From Congeria kusceri (taxonomy: Eukaryota > Mollusca > Bivalvia > Myida > Dreissenidae), in assembly GCA_027627225.1 (NCBI GenBank), contig CM051025.1, positions 50,714,181 to 50,778,180 of the forward strand: DNA of 64,000 nt, read 5' to 3'. Made by a program: the position numbers and the translations under genes. How positions within the stretch are numbered: the first letter of the stretch is position 1; every line of letters begins with the position of its first letter. The notes beneath the pieces were generated by a model. It was not told where the DNA came from. It saw only the letters and a program-made list of their open reading frames with translations, and did no database searches. This document shows, one piece after another, positions 44,059 through 58,050 of the stretch.

Positions 44059-47000
44059 TTTTTTTTTTTTTTTTTTTGTGGTTTGTAACCTTTATTTCCA
44101 TCATAGTTTGTAAAATATACATTATATGCAAGTCATACAGAGTACAAAGCACATTATATGCAAGTCATACAGCGTAAAAAACATTATATGCAAGCAGCGT
44201 ATAAAATATACATATAGAACGTACAAATATTATACGAATGTTGGTCTAGATTCAGAAACAACATGAAATTGTGAATGCCCATATTATTTTTAAATTATTT
44301 TTTTCAATGCGCAGATTTACGGTATAAAAACAAATTAAAGTTACATTTGTTTTATAGTTATCTACATTTCTTTAACCAAGTCCCTATAGGCTTTGTTCAC
44401 AAAAATTACTTATTAGTGACCATCTTTTTGCTTCAATTTCCGAGAGTTTATAGCTAGTATTAATTGAACAATAAAAATCTAAGCTATTAGTGAGGCCTTT
44501 AAAACTTGGTGTAATGTTATTTCTTCTGCATGTAAAAATATATCTCTTAATCTCTAGACATAGAAGGGTAAGATCCTTAGTTGCAATTGAAGAACCACCT
44601 AATACAAAAGTTTGGCAGTCTATTTCTGTCGTATTAAATAAAGTTCTATTATTTGCAAGGATTTCGTTTACTTTTTTAATTAGATCTTTTGTTTTTTCAC
44701 AGTTCCAGAATAGATGCATAACAGTTTCTTCGCTTTGTTGGCAGAAGCTACATAGATTATTATTGACTATTTTCATTTTGTATAATAAGGAATTTGTACC
44801 TAAAATAGTGTAGATAATTCTAACTTGAAACCATTGTAAGTAACTATCTCTTGTTATGTTAAATAGTGTTTTAAAAATACATTTCCAGTCTTCGTCCGAG
44901 AGAGTAAATACGTCCCATTTTGTTTTGCATAAAGTTGTTTTAACATTTTGATTAAAACAATTATAAATAAACCTATCTTTACTTTCGTAGCAAATAATAT
45001 ATTTCGCATAACACGATAGAGATGGACCAAACGTGAGATGGTCGTTTTTGTTAAAATGTATATTCATTTTATTAATAAACGTTTTTACTGATTTTATAAG
45101 ACCTTCGTAATTCATAAAATTCATGCATGTTCCCGTAATAGTTTCTATCTGTTTTTTCGTTAAGAAAGTGTTAGAATCAATAAGTATATCTCTCACAAAT
45201 CGTATTCCTTTCTCGTAAAGTGATTTGAGAAAAATAGGTTCATTACCAATTTTAAAATTTGTGTTATAAAATAGAGGCATATTTAGAATATCGTCCATAT
45301 GATAAATGTTTAACACATCAAGCAACTGTTCATAGTTTGTAAAAACCTCTAACCAAAAATCATTGTTTATTTTTTTCTTGACATTGGAAATGTATAGTTT
45401 TCCGGTATTAAAAAATTTGCCTATGTCGAACATAGATCTTACAAGTATTGCGCAATTACTATCGCAACATGTATACAATTTTCGTATCCAAGAAAGTTTG
45501 ATTTTTTTACAATATGCATAGATATCTATCATTTGCAAACCACCTTTCTCATAGCTTTGAGTAATTGTAGAACTTCTTATTTTATACGGTGCATCTTCCC
45601 AAACAAAATCCATCAATAATTTGTTCAATTTATGAAGAATATCTGTCTTTGGTGTAGGTAAAGCAAACAAACAATGAGTGAATAATGGTAGTAAAAGTGA
45701 TTTTATGACAGTTATTCTGCCAATTGGTGTAAGGTTTCTCTTTTTCCAGTGGTTAATAATATTGTTAGCTTTAATAAATTTATCAGAAAAATTTTAATCG
45801 ATCATACTTTTAAGGTCAACATCGAACATGATTCCTAATAATTTAAATCTAGTGGTTCCCCATGTAAGTTTGTATTTTGTTTTAATAGCTCTAGTACTAT
45901 ATTTTAAAGATCCGATCCATATAACGTTAGTTTTATCAAAATTCACTTTAAGACCTGAAAACAATGCAAAGTCGTCGAGCATTTCAAGCGCCGAATTTAA
46001 AGAATTTTCTGAACCATCTAGTAACAGAGAAGTGTCATCCGCAAATTGAGAAATCTTGTATTCAACGCCATTTATTTGTATACCCTTTATATTTTTACAA
46101 CATTTAATCTTAATTGCTAATACTTCTGCACATAATATAAATATATACGGTAAAATGGGGTCTCCCTGTCTACAACCGCGGCCTATTGAGAAGCTGTCAG
46201 ATAAGAAGCCGTTCAACTGAACTGATGTTTGAGTGTTTTTGAGAAAAATGTTAATCCAACGTTTAAAACTTGGCCCGAAATTAAATAAATTAAGTGTTTG
46301 TTCAATGCAGTTAAAAGATAAAGTATCGAAAGCCTTCTCGAAATCAATCAACATAATTAACCCAGGAATTTTGTTTTGTTCTGTATAATTCAGTATGTCA
46401 TTTAGCAGACGTGTGTTTTCTCCTATAAACCGCCCTGAGACAAAACCCGTTTGATCCCTTGAAATAAGACTGGTTAAGTGTGGTTTTATTCTATTTGCTA
46501 TTGAGCCAGATGCTATTTTATAGACTGTATTAAGCAGTGTGATAGGTCTCCAGTTTTTAAGGAAATGTCTCGGCTTGTTTTCTTTTGGAATACATGTAAT
46601 AATACCCTGTTTTTGAGTTATAGAAAAGTTATTATTAATGTACGCAAAATTTATACTTCTTAAAACAAAATGTCCAATTTTATTCCAGAAAACTTTAAAG
46701 AAATTTGTAGAGAAGCCATCTGACCCGGGACTTTTATCATTTTCCATATTTTTGAGAGTTCTAGTTATTTCTTCAAATTTTAATAATCCTTCAATTTCGA
46801 GTGATTGGGAGACATTTAATTTATTTACATGAATGGTTTGCAAGTCATTAAGTGTGAAGTCAGATGAGACTTCAACTTTTTTATACAATTTTTTTATAGA
46901 ATTCAGCCGTTTCCTTTAAAATATCATTTTGATTGTTAATAACCGTGCCATCGTCTTTTTGAATAAATGGTATATTTTTTTTGTATAATGTTGCTTTTCT

Positions 47001-48200
47001 AAAGAGCAAAAATAACTGGTTGTTTTCTCTCCTTGTTCTATCCACTGGCCTTTCGACCTTATGATGTGACCTTTTAGTTTTGTGTTTCTAATATTATCAA
47101 GCTCTATATTTAACTGTACAAGAGTTTCTTTGTTAGATTCGTTTAGATTTTGTTCAATTTCTTCGATTTCCTTTAATAATCTTTGCTCGTTTGAAATACT
47201 TAATTTGTTTCTATAACTTGCATAAGCAATAGTTTTTCCTCTTATTTCCATTAATAAAGTTTCTAAAAAGAGTTGGTCATTTATTGTAAACAAAAGCTCA
47301 CTGCTACATATATTGTGAATATTTTCTAAATTGTAGACTGGCAAGCAATATTGTAATTTAATTTCTTCAATTTTATTATTTATACAATTTAAGTATTCAA
47401 TGTCGTGTAAAAGAGAATTATTAAATTTCCACAACCCTTTCGCGTGCTCAATTTTGTTGAATTCAAATGAAATATCTAAAATTGAGTGATCTGATTTAAT
47501 ACTAGGTTTTATATTGGATGATTTTAAGAAGTTACCCATATTTTGGGTAGTCAAAAAGAAATCTAATCTTGCTTGTTGTAGAGGATTGGTACGCCTCCAT
47601 GTGTATCTAATTTTATCTTCATGCAATGCCCTAAAAGTATCAATTAAATTTCTCTTAGAATAATATTTCTTGCATTTATATTATAGTTGTTGGATTTATA
47701 ATTACTATAATCTAATTTGTTATCAAGGACAAGGTTAAAATCACCACAAATTACGTAATCCTCATTTCTAAAATCATCAATAGTATTAAACACATCCTTA
47801 TAAAATTGTGGATTATCTGAATTAGGGCCATAGACGGTAATTAATGAGAAGTGCATTTCCGCATATGTAATATCTAATGCCAACAAGTTACCAATAATAT
47901 CTTTTTAATGTTATGAACTTTTACATCAATGTTATTTTTTACTAATATTGCACATCCTCTCGCATTTGATTTCCCATAACTTATATAGCATTGCCCCTCC
48001 CCCAAGAAGAATACACCTCCTTTTCCAGTTTTTGTGGCCAATGTACATCTTGTAAACAAAATACATTAGAATCAGTTTCTCTCAAAAAATTTAAAACATC
48101 AGTTCTCTTATTTTTACAGTATAGGCCTCGGCAGTTAAGAGATGCAATCTTTATAGATGTCATATTGTATTGACATTAAAATACAACACATCTGCTTGCA
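44059..48200 (-). mobile_element. L1/Tx1-type LINE retrotransposon, sense to DUOX
   Basis: Minus-strand non-LTR element: apurinic-endonuclease domain, reverse transcriptase, C-terminal zinc-knuckle-like CxxC..H..C, then a 3' UTR and a 19-nt A tail (T run at 44059-44077). The 3' UTR has three ~31-bp repeats with CATTATATGCAAG (44119-44200). No ORF1 is visible upstream, so it is probably 5'-truncated near 48200. It lies in the intron before DUOX exon 1. Confidence 0.9.
44384..48163 (-). pseudogene. LINE ORF2 (endonuclease-reverse transcriptase), broken
   Basis: N-terminal endonuclease motifs IASLNCRGL, LQDVHW, VYGPN, GDFNLVLD and SDHSILDI; RT motifs KSPGSDGF, WRPITLLN, GFVSGRFIGENTRL, LIDFEKAFDT, GCRQGDP and FADDTSLL (catalytic Asp pair present); C-terminal CSFCQQSEETVMHLFWNC. 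Broken by five single-base frameshifts in homopolymers (about 48000, 47904, 47650, 46978, 46892) and one in-frame TAA at 45794-45796. Remaining frames: 44384-45670, 45794-46888, 46916-47626, 47644-47886, 47874-48163. In this family it would nick target DNA and copy its RNA in place. Confidence 0.9.
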
Positions 48201-48372
48201 AAATATTGTTCATCAATCTGAGACTAGTTAGTAAAAAAAATTGACAAAAATTTATAGTAAATGGTTTACAGCCCGAAAGGTGTTTTGACAAGCATTTCAC
48301 AGACATTCTAGTTACAAAGGTTACAACAGTATTGCAAAAAGAACAAAAAACAAAAAATAAACAGACAGGCAT

Positions 48373-48373
48373 A

Positions 48374-48406
<33 letters not shown>

Positions 48407-48409
48407 CAA
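48373..48409. repeat. (TA)n microsatellite
   Basis: Alternating TA/TG tract just 5' of the LINE. The 48410-49387 stretch has no gene that I can support. Confidence 0.85.
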
Positions 48410-49387
48410 TTATACTGCATAGAAAAAACACAATAGAGTAAATAATACTGGCTATTATAATTGTAAAGTGTGGTCTAAAATAATAAGAGAAAACTATTTA
48501 GTAAATTCTATGTATCAAGGATATTATATATTGATTATTTTATAGAAGATTTTATTTTCACCCTAAAAACCAATTAAGTGTTATTTATTTTTGATTTTGC
48601 ACAAAAACCCATTTAACAACCTCATAGTTTTTTATATGTACAATATTGTGTTAATGTATCTTAATTCTACAATGAAGATGTTTTAGGTTTTATTGTGCCG
48701 TCTTTTTTTTTAAGCATTATAATAACACCTAAACATAGTGCGAAAAAAAACGAAAGGCGTTTTGGTGTTAGAATGCTACAATTACAGAGAATTATGGAAA
48801 CCTATCGATAAGCTAGATGCAAAATTCACTACCACAATATTAACACGAAATTTTTGTTAACATGCACACCTAACATATAAGTATAGTAAATGGTGAAAAC
48901 AAACACTGGATTTGTGTGTCAAAAAGCCTGAACTAGTATCATTTATAAATATCAAAACAGGGAATAAAAAAGCATTCATTTTTCATTTATGTGTATAAAA
49001 AGTAAAATAAATAAATAATAATAATTCTTAAAAAATGTATTCTTAAAAAATGTATGCACATCGATGGCATTAATATCAATCAGCTGCAATTTTATATCAA
49101 GGATAATCAAATATTATTGACAAAATCATAAATGACGAAATCATTGAAACATTCGTAAGAGGGAACGTATTAACCAAAACAGACAACACGCGGAAGTGCT
49201 TGTGTTCAGCACTCACATCCAAGCTTCGATTGGGCTTTAATAATAACTGGCAAAACTAGAAGGTCATTTGCTTAGTGTATGTATTCCTAGGAGCTGATAA
49301 TACTATACAATATGGAGTCGATAAGCCATAAGGCGTCGATATAAATTGTGTGTTTGTTTGATAAATATACAAATAATCAGGAAAACG

Positions 49388-50213
49388 TAATTATGTATGT
49401 CTGATCGTGTCGCTTAATCATCAATGGCATCCGGACGGGGGGTTTACCTATCAGTAAAATATGTATATAAATATTTATGAACCAGGAAGGAACGGGTGTT
49501 GGGTTAGTGACGTGTCGCAGGTAAATGTTGACCAAAGTTCTTCTGAAATATTTTTCAATTTTCGGAAATTTAGATAACGTTGATCGATGATTTTTGGTGA
49601 AACGATAGTAGTTCAATATGTTAGCTAATGAAAGATTCGTGGCCTGGACTGACATGTAGTAAGTCATAGGTTTACGGTAATTAATACTGACTGCAGTGTT
49701 TGACAATGTGGAAACTATGACAAGCGAAACACTTACTTGATGTCAATATCGTTTTTTTTTATCAGATGACAATCATGAAATAAAAGTATACTACGTGGCC
49801 ATGCGATAATAGGACGATGACACTCTCAAAAGATAGCATAGCAGGATCAGACCTACTGAAATGTCTTGTTCTACTTTCAGCTAGAAATAATCCCGGAAAC
49901 TAATAGCGAATGGTTGACGAGGAATGAAAACATTTCGTTGATTTACACCTTTATTTGTGTTTACGTTTATGACAGAAACTAAGTTATGTGATGGAGTTGG
50001 TGATATAAACAAACACATGAAGTATTCCTGCAAGTGCCACCACAAGTTGATATCATTCCCTGCAACTGTGCGACTACATCAGTTTTTAATATAGCTTTTA
50101 TTTTAATGAATAAAACATCGGCATTAAGGCCTTGCGGGGTGATATGCCTCATATGAGAATATTTCCGTATGAGATCAGCCGGGAATGTTCGTTCGGGGGA
50201 CGAGTGGACTTGT
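49388..50213. repeat. Source-like copy of the 60374-60646 spacer
   Basis: 49388-49545 and 50087-50213 match the two halves of the spacer between the promoter copies almost exactly (landmarks CATCCGGACGGGGGGTTTAC, AAGGCCTTGCGGGGTGATAT). On the minus strand 50213 follows GCCTTGCAG and opens a frame of 78 codons; whether that is an exon is not clear. Confidence 0.75.
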
Positions 50214-51587
50214 ACCATCTGCAAGGCTTCAAATATCTGTTTGTATGTCCGTGGTGAAATTCCGCAAATGTTTCATGCTTAATGCTAGCATTGAAATCGG
50301 AAATCTAGTATTTACTGTTTGACTTGATTAATTTAAGGACTTCAGTGATACAGTTTTGATTGTATTTTCGAAAAACAACAGTACAGTATTGACGAATGCA
50401 TTTACTAATTTAGAAGTATAAACTGTATTATCTATATCAATACCATAATGAAGTTATCGATAATAGTTTCATTAAAATTTATGTTACCGGTAATGGTCAT
50501 TCTGTGAAGGTATAATACAATGGGCATAATAAATAATAAGTAAACATGGTTGTTACCATTTGATTCAAAATCACAGGTGTGTGTGCGTGCTTTGTAATGC
50601 ATGATATGTAGTAGGAAGTACATGAACCTAAATATAAACAATGTGGAAAACTCCGGCTGCATCGGGAGGAAAGAACTTTTATTAGCAGCATGAAGTCCTT
50701 ACACTTTGATACAATATTGTCATTATTGGAATGGGTTTCGTTTAGAATGTCCCTTCCCTGTGAAGATGTCAAGAGCTCCACCCCCCGACCAGGTTCAACT
50801 AGGTTGTATATTGTTTAGACAAACACGTCACTTATCTAGCCCACGTCTTCCGGGATTTTTACCAATACTTGAACTGTTCATGGAACCATAGCAACGTCGA
50901 ACATATTCTCAGTGTAATATTTTAATGCAATATGTTTGTTTAGGAAATAAACACATTGACATTGTCTTTACAATGTGCAAAGCATGTTTATATAATTTTA
51001 TGGAGGTCATTTAAAATGTAATTGAGTGCATCCATCTATACATTATGGAATAATATATGCTAATGAAAAATCCAGATTAAAAGATGATGACAAAATTATA
51101 TTTAACCGGCTCTCAGAAGACAAATCTTGCTGGTGCAGACATTCAGTCAATTGGTCGATTGATCGATCAGTCACTCATTTACTTGCTAGACTGACCGACT
51201 ACTCGAATAGACAAACCAGTCAATCTATTGACCTGTATTCAAAACCCTGATAAATAAGGATAATGTTTGGACGATGAGTATGCTTACTCATTACTAAATT
51301 AACCAGCACACTAGGAGTACATGTGTACGATAAGATAGCGTGCATCATTAATCAGATAATATCACGAGTATATGTGAAATGTATACACGTGACAATCCAA
51401 TCCCCAGCTAATTTACGTGCATACATATTTATTTATGCAAGTCTCATCCAGGCATATGTGCACATTGTAAACTGTGACATATCAATTTAAACAATAAACG
51501 AAGCAAAGTGTCTATTAAATCATTATATCATATTTCAGATAGTTTCTTTGTTCTGCAGTATTCAATAACTGTGATATCAGAACAGAA

Positions 51588-52770
51588 ACTGGTGGGCGGA
51601 GCCTAATATGCAAGCTTATCATGCAATACGTAGTGTGCACTGTATTGAAAGTTACGTAGTTTTAATTTATACGCACGGTACGTATTGCACGGTAAGCTTC
51701 CACATTCGACAGCGCTAAATATGGAAGCATGTCAGACATCACGTGACGTCTAGGAACTGCCCATTGGGATCGGCATTGTAGATAATTGCGATGTGATTGG
51801 TAAATATGGTATAAAACACTTGTAGCATCCGTTGACCCCAATATGTTAATTATTTACTCTCGCCCTGCGGGCCCGTTAAATAACTAACATATTTCGGTCA
51901 AAGTTTGCTACAACTATTGCACATCCACCTTTGCATTATGTTTGGTGTTCTGTAGCCTAAATCAACGGTAGGCTCGTCTTATTTATACGTACTGGTATTG
52001 GCAGTCTATACACACAGGATGACGTCACTCGTCTAACACGTCAGTCTATATACATAGTTGTACATCATGTTATATTTCATTCCCGCAATTGCTATCTGTC
52101 AAACAAGTGTTGCCCGTATAGTCCTATCATACATCTTGGCGAGTGAATAATGCTATCAATGTGTTCGTTTTTAAGGTATTCAGCGTGCTGTCTCTTCCCC
52201 CCCCACACACACCCCCACACCCCCACCCCACCCCACCGCCACACCCCCCAACCGCCCAATCACCATTGTATTGTCCGATATCAATGTATATGCAATTTGC
52301 ATGCACAATATGTAAACAACCGCAACCCGCCAAAGGTAAACATTGCAATAATTTGGTAGCGATATGTCATTGCAACCTGGCGATTGTGCAGGCGGGCGAA
52401 TAAGTAATAGTTGTAGCCTACTTTGACCGCAATATGTTAGTTATTTAACGAGCCCGCAGGCCGAGATTAAATAATTAGCATATTGCGGTCAAAGCGTGCT
52501 ACAAGTGTTTTATACCATATTTACCGATCACATCGCAGAGTTCTACGATGCTGATCCCAATGGGCAGTTCCTAGACGTCACGTGATGTCTAACATGCTAG
52601 GCATGCGTGTCATTTCCAAATTTACCTCTGTCGCAATGTGTTCACTCAGTGCAATCGTTCAGTGCAATAAGTAGAGTGCGTATAAATTACAAATAAATTG
52701 CAATACACCACACGCTATTTATTGCACGATAAACTTGCATATTACGCTCAGTCCACCAGTCACCGTTCTG
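51588..52770. mobile_element. 1.2-kb foldback element
   Basis: Inverted arms of about 310-330 bp (landmarks ACATCACGTGACGTCTAGGA, CTGCCCATTGGGATC, GGTATAAAACACTTGTAG) with a roughly 530-bp loop that holds a C/A-rich microsatellite (52196-52258). Each arm also has a small palindrome TAATTATTTAA..GCCCGCAGG..TTAAATAA. 50214-51587 shows no supported gene. Confidence 0.8.
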
Positions 52771-53443
52771 ATGTTAGAGTTAATGAATACCGAAAAACAA
52801 AGAAAACTCTCTGGAATACGGTATAATTACGAATTAACGATCAATAACAATTTATCTACCAACGCAATGAGATCTTTGCTATGTACACGTAACATAATCT
52901 ATCCGATAATGATGTGCATTAAAAAAAAGTGGACTTCAAATTGTGCACTTTGCCCTACGACAGCGTGGAGAACAAGGGGAAGATATTTGAGATAGGTATT
53001 ATCAAACATATGTGGAGCATTTCGTAGTTAGATATCAGTCGACGTTTGCATTTTAGAACAGCGTGATTGCGTACAAGTGTAACCAAACAAACTTGTAATG
53101 TTAATATGGTAAATAAACTTCATGCCATTATTAATTTGATTAACGATAAAACTGGTAAACCCGTTTATATTATAAATAGGAAAGATTCAGGAGAGCACCA
53201 AACAAACTTAACACATTTTGCAACATGACAATACAACTGACTGATGCATTTGATAAGGTTTGTAAATAGGACTGACAACTTAAAAAAGTGAGAAAAAATC
53301 AATATATAAAAGTGATATTTGTTGTCTAACTGAGAATGCACATTTCCAGGGCCTTGCCACGAACAGTTTAAACTCCTCATCAGCAATTGTTCATGGATTA
53401 ATTTCCATTCTCCGAACATCACATAAACATTGCAAGTATGTAC

Positions 53444-53698
53444 GAGGCGTGTCGTGGGAAAACCGAGCTTAATGCATGTGCGTAAAGTCTCGTCCCGGAT
53501 CAGCCTGTGCAGTCCGCACTGGCTAATCTAGAACGACATTTACCGCTTTCATGGAATTCTCTGTTTCAATGAAGTCTCTTCTAAACGTAACTCCGTTGTA
53601 GGCGGAAAGTGCCGTCCTGGATTAGCGGACTGCACAGTCTAATCCGGGACGACACTTTACGCACATGCATTAATCACGGTTTTCCAACGACGCGCCTC
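53444..53698. mobile_element. MITE family M, copy 5
   Basis: Full length, GAGGCGTGTCGTGGGAAAAC at the left and GACGCGCCTC at the right. The symmetric flanks TAC / GTA extend the palindrome. 52771-53443 shows nothing. Confidence 0.9.
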
Positions 53699-53764
53699 GT
53701 ATGCATTTCGAGGTTTAAGAGACCCCTCCGTGCAGAAGCTGCATTATGTGAGGACCCTACCTAA

Positions 53765-53990
53765 TTACAGAGACTCATCGAACGTTGTGACGAATTTTGA
53801 ATCGTAGCTGCAATTTCCAGTTATAAGTTTGGTGTGGTCTTGTGTTGTGGGGGAAACCGAACGAAAATCCCACCTGTCCGGTTTGGTGACCACCAACCAT
53901 ACATGCGTCGGGACCTGAAATTTATCCCCAGCCGCAGCGTTGAGAAGCGAGCGTGCCAACTACGGCGCTAGCCGGACAGCCGAAACATAG
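53765..53990 (-). mobile_element. tRNA-derived SINE
   Basis: Minus strand starts with a tRNA-like head (GGCTAGCGCCGTAGTTGGCA, A-box-like) and continues into a body with GGTTTCCCCCACAACACAAG, a motif I recall from bivalve and other metazoan SINEs. The 64-codon open frame across it is not a gene. Confidence 0.6.
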
Positions 53991-54876
53991 CAAGCTTTAC
54001 CGCGAGCTTTTTGTGCAAAACAGGTTAAACCGTGATATCCAAATGCAACAATTGGATAAAATTGCAGAATAATTTGCATATGATTTATGGATTTATGTCA
54101 TATCAATTAATAGCTTGCTGTTGGTAATGATCGATGTATCATCTAATTAACAAAGGACAATCAATTCGTTGGATCAATAAACAATTACTGAGTTTCAAAA
54201 CTCTGAACCTAATAGGTACAAATTATGTTACAAACTGAAACTAAATATCGTAAATAAAAGACAATGACAACGGTTGGTACGTATCGACATTAAATTTAGT
54301 TAGCTTAAATTGATGACTATAATTCAAATTAAAACGTGCGTGCTTATTAGACCTAAGGTAATCCATATAATTATATTAATGAAACTGTAACACAGAGTGT
54401 CATCTGTTGTTTAGGTTTGCTTGAACAGTCGGAACTAATACCCCCGTCATGTAGTCACGTTTTCGTCGCCTCGCTTGGCTACGTTTCGCAACTTGGCAGC
54501 TACGTAGTTCAATTCAGGGCCGTGGCCGTACCGCGCCTCAACATACATAGTTCAGGGTAATCTACAAATCTGAATTTGAACAAAATACTGCTACGTTAAA
54601 CCACAACGTACTTATACGTAGTGGTACGCGTAACACAACGTAGAACAACGTAGACTTTACGTAGCACAACGTGAACAGAACGAGAGTCCTGTCAATTTCT
54701 ACGTTATGCTGCGTTATTCACTACGTTTAAGCTACGATACACCACGCATCACTCTCGTTATATTACGCTTAGCTGTGAAGTGCGTTCTTCCACGCAACGC
54801 TACATAATGAAAACTTGTGGTACGATGTCAAATGTAATTGTAGCGTCGTGATAGCACAGTACAGTAACTTCGTAAG

Positions 54877-55725
54877 CCGCGGTCACACTGTCATGATTTT
54901 GGATACGATAGCCCACGATCGATCGTGTTAATCGTGATGAGTCGGGATGCACAGTTTCCCGATTGTATCGTCCTACGTATACCTACGTATACCAACGAGT
55001 CTAGGAGATTGCGAATATCAACGACACTTGTAGGTTACCGCAGCCGATTCACTACGGTTGCACCAAGATATGATACGATCTGTTACGGTTGTAATACGCT
55101 AGCGTCAGGTATACGCTACGGAAACAGACGATTATAGACGATTATTAATGTTTTTCCTACGAGTGTAGTAAAATTAATGAAGATTCATCACAATGAACTT
55201 ACTAGCAGCCAATAATTTTCAAGTTTTACTACGCTTCAGGGCGATTTGGCCATCATCAGGACATCACGATGCCGCGTGCATAATCGTGACATCAACGTAG
55301 GCAAATGTAGTGAGTACGTAGTAACATCCCGATAAACCCGTACAGGCAACGCGACCCAATCGTCGCGTTGTCGTGGTCCATCGTGTATATTCGTGAGTAC
55401 ATGTAGTCATGATAGTTGTCGCTAAAGATCCTACTGGAATCGTAACTGAACCGTAGGACAAGCGTAGAAATCCGTACCATATACGTAGCAAAAACGTACC
55501 ATAACGTAGTACAGTCTTATGATACATATGTCATAAAATCAGTCACGATTAATTACGATTAAACACGAAAGGCTATGATGGTTGTAAGAATGAGCCAGAT
55601 TGAGATACGATGGCACTAGGATTGCCCTACGTTTTGGAACAATCGTGGCGGTGCTACGATACGCCACAAGATTTTGTAAAGTGTGGGCAATCGTATCCAA
55701 AAGCATTACAGTATTACCGAAGCCT
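54877..55725. mobile_element. CGTA-rich foldback element, copy 1
   Basis: Left end AAGCCGCGGTCACACTGTCA, right end its diverged inverse near 55690-55725. The interior is unusually rich in TACGAT/CGTAG words. Confidence 0.55.
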
Positions 55726-55760
55726 TAAGCTTCGGTCAAACTGTCACAATTTTGGTTTAA

Positions 55761-56159
55761 GCCTCGGTCACACAGTCACGATGTTGGCTACGATTGCCCG
55801 AGATTGATCGTGGACGTGTTAATCGTGATGAGTCGGGATGCACATTGTCCCGATTGCATCTTCTTACGTATGCTGACGATTGTTGTAGGACAAGGCTAGG
55901 ATTATCAACGACACTTGTAGGTTTCCGCGGCCGATTCACCACGGTTTCACAAAGATATCTTACGATGTGATACGCTAGCATCAGGTATAGGCTACGGTAA
56001 CAGAAGATTAGAGACGATTGTTAACGTTTAACTTAAGACTTTAGTACGATTAAGGAAGATTTTATCACGATGAACCTACGAGCAGCCAATAATTGGCGTC
56101 ACCAAGATTGAATCAATCGTGGGCAATCGTGGCCAAAATCGTGACAGTGTGACCGAGGC
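55761..56159. mobile_element. CGTA-rich foldback element, copy 2, TTTAA-flanked
   Basis: Ends GCCTCGGTCACAC / GTGTGACCGAGGC with inverted similarity over about 48 bp. Directly repeated TTTAA outside (55756-55760, 56160-56164), consistent with a TTAA-targeting DNA element. About 400 bp, no transposase. The surroundings (54430-54876, 56165-56530) share the same CGTAG-rich wording; 56540-58050 shows no gene. Confidence 0.75.
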
Positions 56160-58050
56160 TTTAACTACATCGAGGCGCAGCGTAGTAAAAATTGATGACA
56201 ACTTGGCAGAACGTGAGTGTCAAATACGTACTAAAACGGCGCGTAATAAAGTTACACTATGACAGGAGCATAAGGCATTTGACCTTTTTGCGAAGATTCG
56301 TTATGTAGCAATCACAGTTCGTTTAACACTACCTTGTCGCAAAATCTTGGTGAAGCGTGGTAAAGCGTGAGCACATACGTGCGGGCATCTGTGTGAATCT
56401 TTGAAGAATCTTGGGTGATCCTCATCGATCGGGAAGCGCTACGGTATTTTTTAACATGTTCAAAACCTTTGTGGCGTATCGTAGTGTCGCTACGATTTTT
56501 TTTCAGAACGTAGCTCAATCCTAGTGCAATCGTATCTGGCTTATTCCTATCGCCATCGAAAAAGCATTATTGGCCTTTCGTGTTTAATCGTTACTGTTTT
56601 TTATAACAATCAGATAAGTGAGCCAACAGATCAGCCTATATGTTTTAATGGAAGCGGACAGGCAAAATAATGCGACCGCTCAGATAAAATTTAATGGCGA
56701 ATGAAATAAAATCTATGAAGTCCTGATAACCTTTCTAAAAAAGGTAAACATTTAAATACAAACGGAAATTAATAATTATCAATCCTGTGTTATGCTAACA
56801 AAGTTTAAAAAGTCGGTATAAATCATTGCTTTCTTACGGCATGTACATAGGTGAAATGCTAAAGACTTCACTGTTTACAAAGCTCTTTTGTTAAACACAA
56901 TATCTTTACTGGTAATTGGCGACGGTAAAATCAGATTTAATGTAAATTTAATGGCGAATGAAAAATATATTGTTGAAAATGGGGATATATCTTGTTATTT
57001 AATATGTATCTATATTTCTGGAAATACCGTCGATATGCCCTTTTAACAACAATCCTAGATCTAGTCAATGTGAATACAGTATAGTTTGAAAAGGCAAAGG
57101 CAGGATTCACTATCTATGCAGTATGCACTATGCACTTTCTTTGAAAAAAATGTATTCGATGTTTTATTAAAATTGTATCAAACTTGTATATTTTGATATG
57201 CTTCTTGTTTTTATATAGACCTAAATAATATGCAAGTGACGCCCGTTAATTTATGCGAGAACATGTTTCTCATCACTGGATGAGCAAGCCAAAGATATGT
57301 ATATGACGTCACATGGGATGCAATCGTTCGTGGTGTGTAAATGTTGCTTTAACGTGCCCATTGGTGGTATTAAAGGTGCAAAGGCAAGGAAAAGAAAAGG
57401 TGACTATCAATAATTTGATGTTGATAACGAAATTTGAAGAGAGGTTCAATGGGCATTCTTTATTTATCAAAAGAACATCTACACATAGTTCTGCGATTGT
57501 ACTGATACTTATGGATTTAATCTGATTTTTATTTCTAATAAAACATGAATTATTTTATGATAAACCGTAAAGATCGATAGATCTTTTCAATTGGGTTGCT
57601 AAACTAGCAACAAAATTAAAATAACTTCAGGATGGATATAATAAACCAAGGTGTTATTTTATGCGTACACAGACCTAACCACATTCGTGATGATTTTATC
57701 AAGGTCGCATAATTCATTAAAATGAAACTGACATGTATTAAATTTCTTACTACTGGTATTAAATACTGTATTTGATGCGAGCCCAAATACAAACAAAACG
57801 TGGAAGGGTATATCCAGATGTTGCAAAACTCTTCATGCCAAACTAGACGCGCAGTAACGCGCAGTACTAGCATGTAAGAAATTTAAGATACCGAGTGGGT
57901 TGTTTTCAAAAATCCTTCCACTGTATGAATTTCAGTACAGAAAATGTAGAAACAGAAGCCACTCGTATACAGTACTTAATCTCAAGTCTACCGCTACGTC
58001 ACTGTTCAGCGAATTTGTGAAGTTATTGGTAAAGTTTACGAAATCATTTG

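Noticed and set aside
49979..50224. Minus-strand frame after a good acceptor (GCCTTGCAG), possible exon
   Set aside because: No matching donor or partner exon found, and half of it is shared with the duplicated spacer, so it may be repeat sequence.
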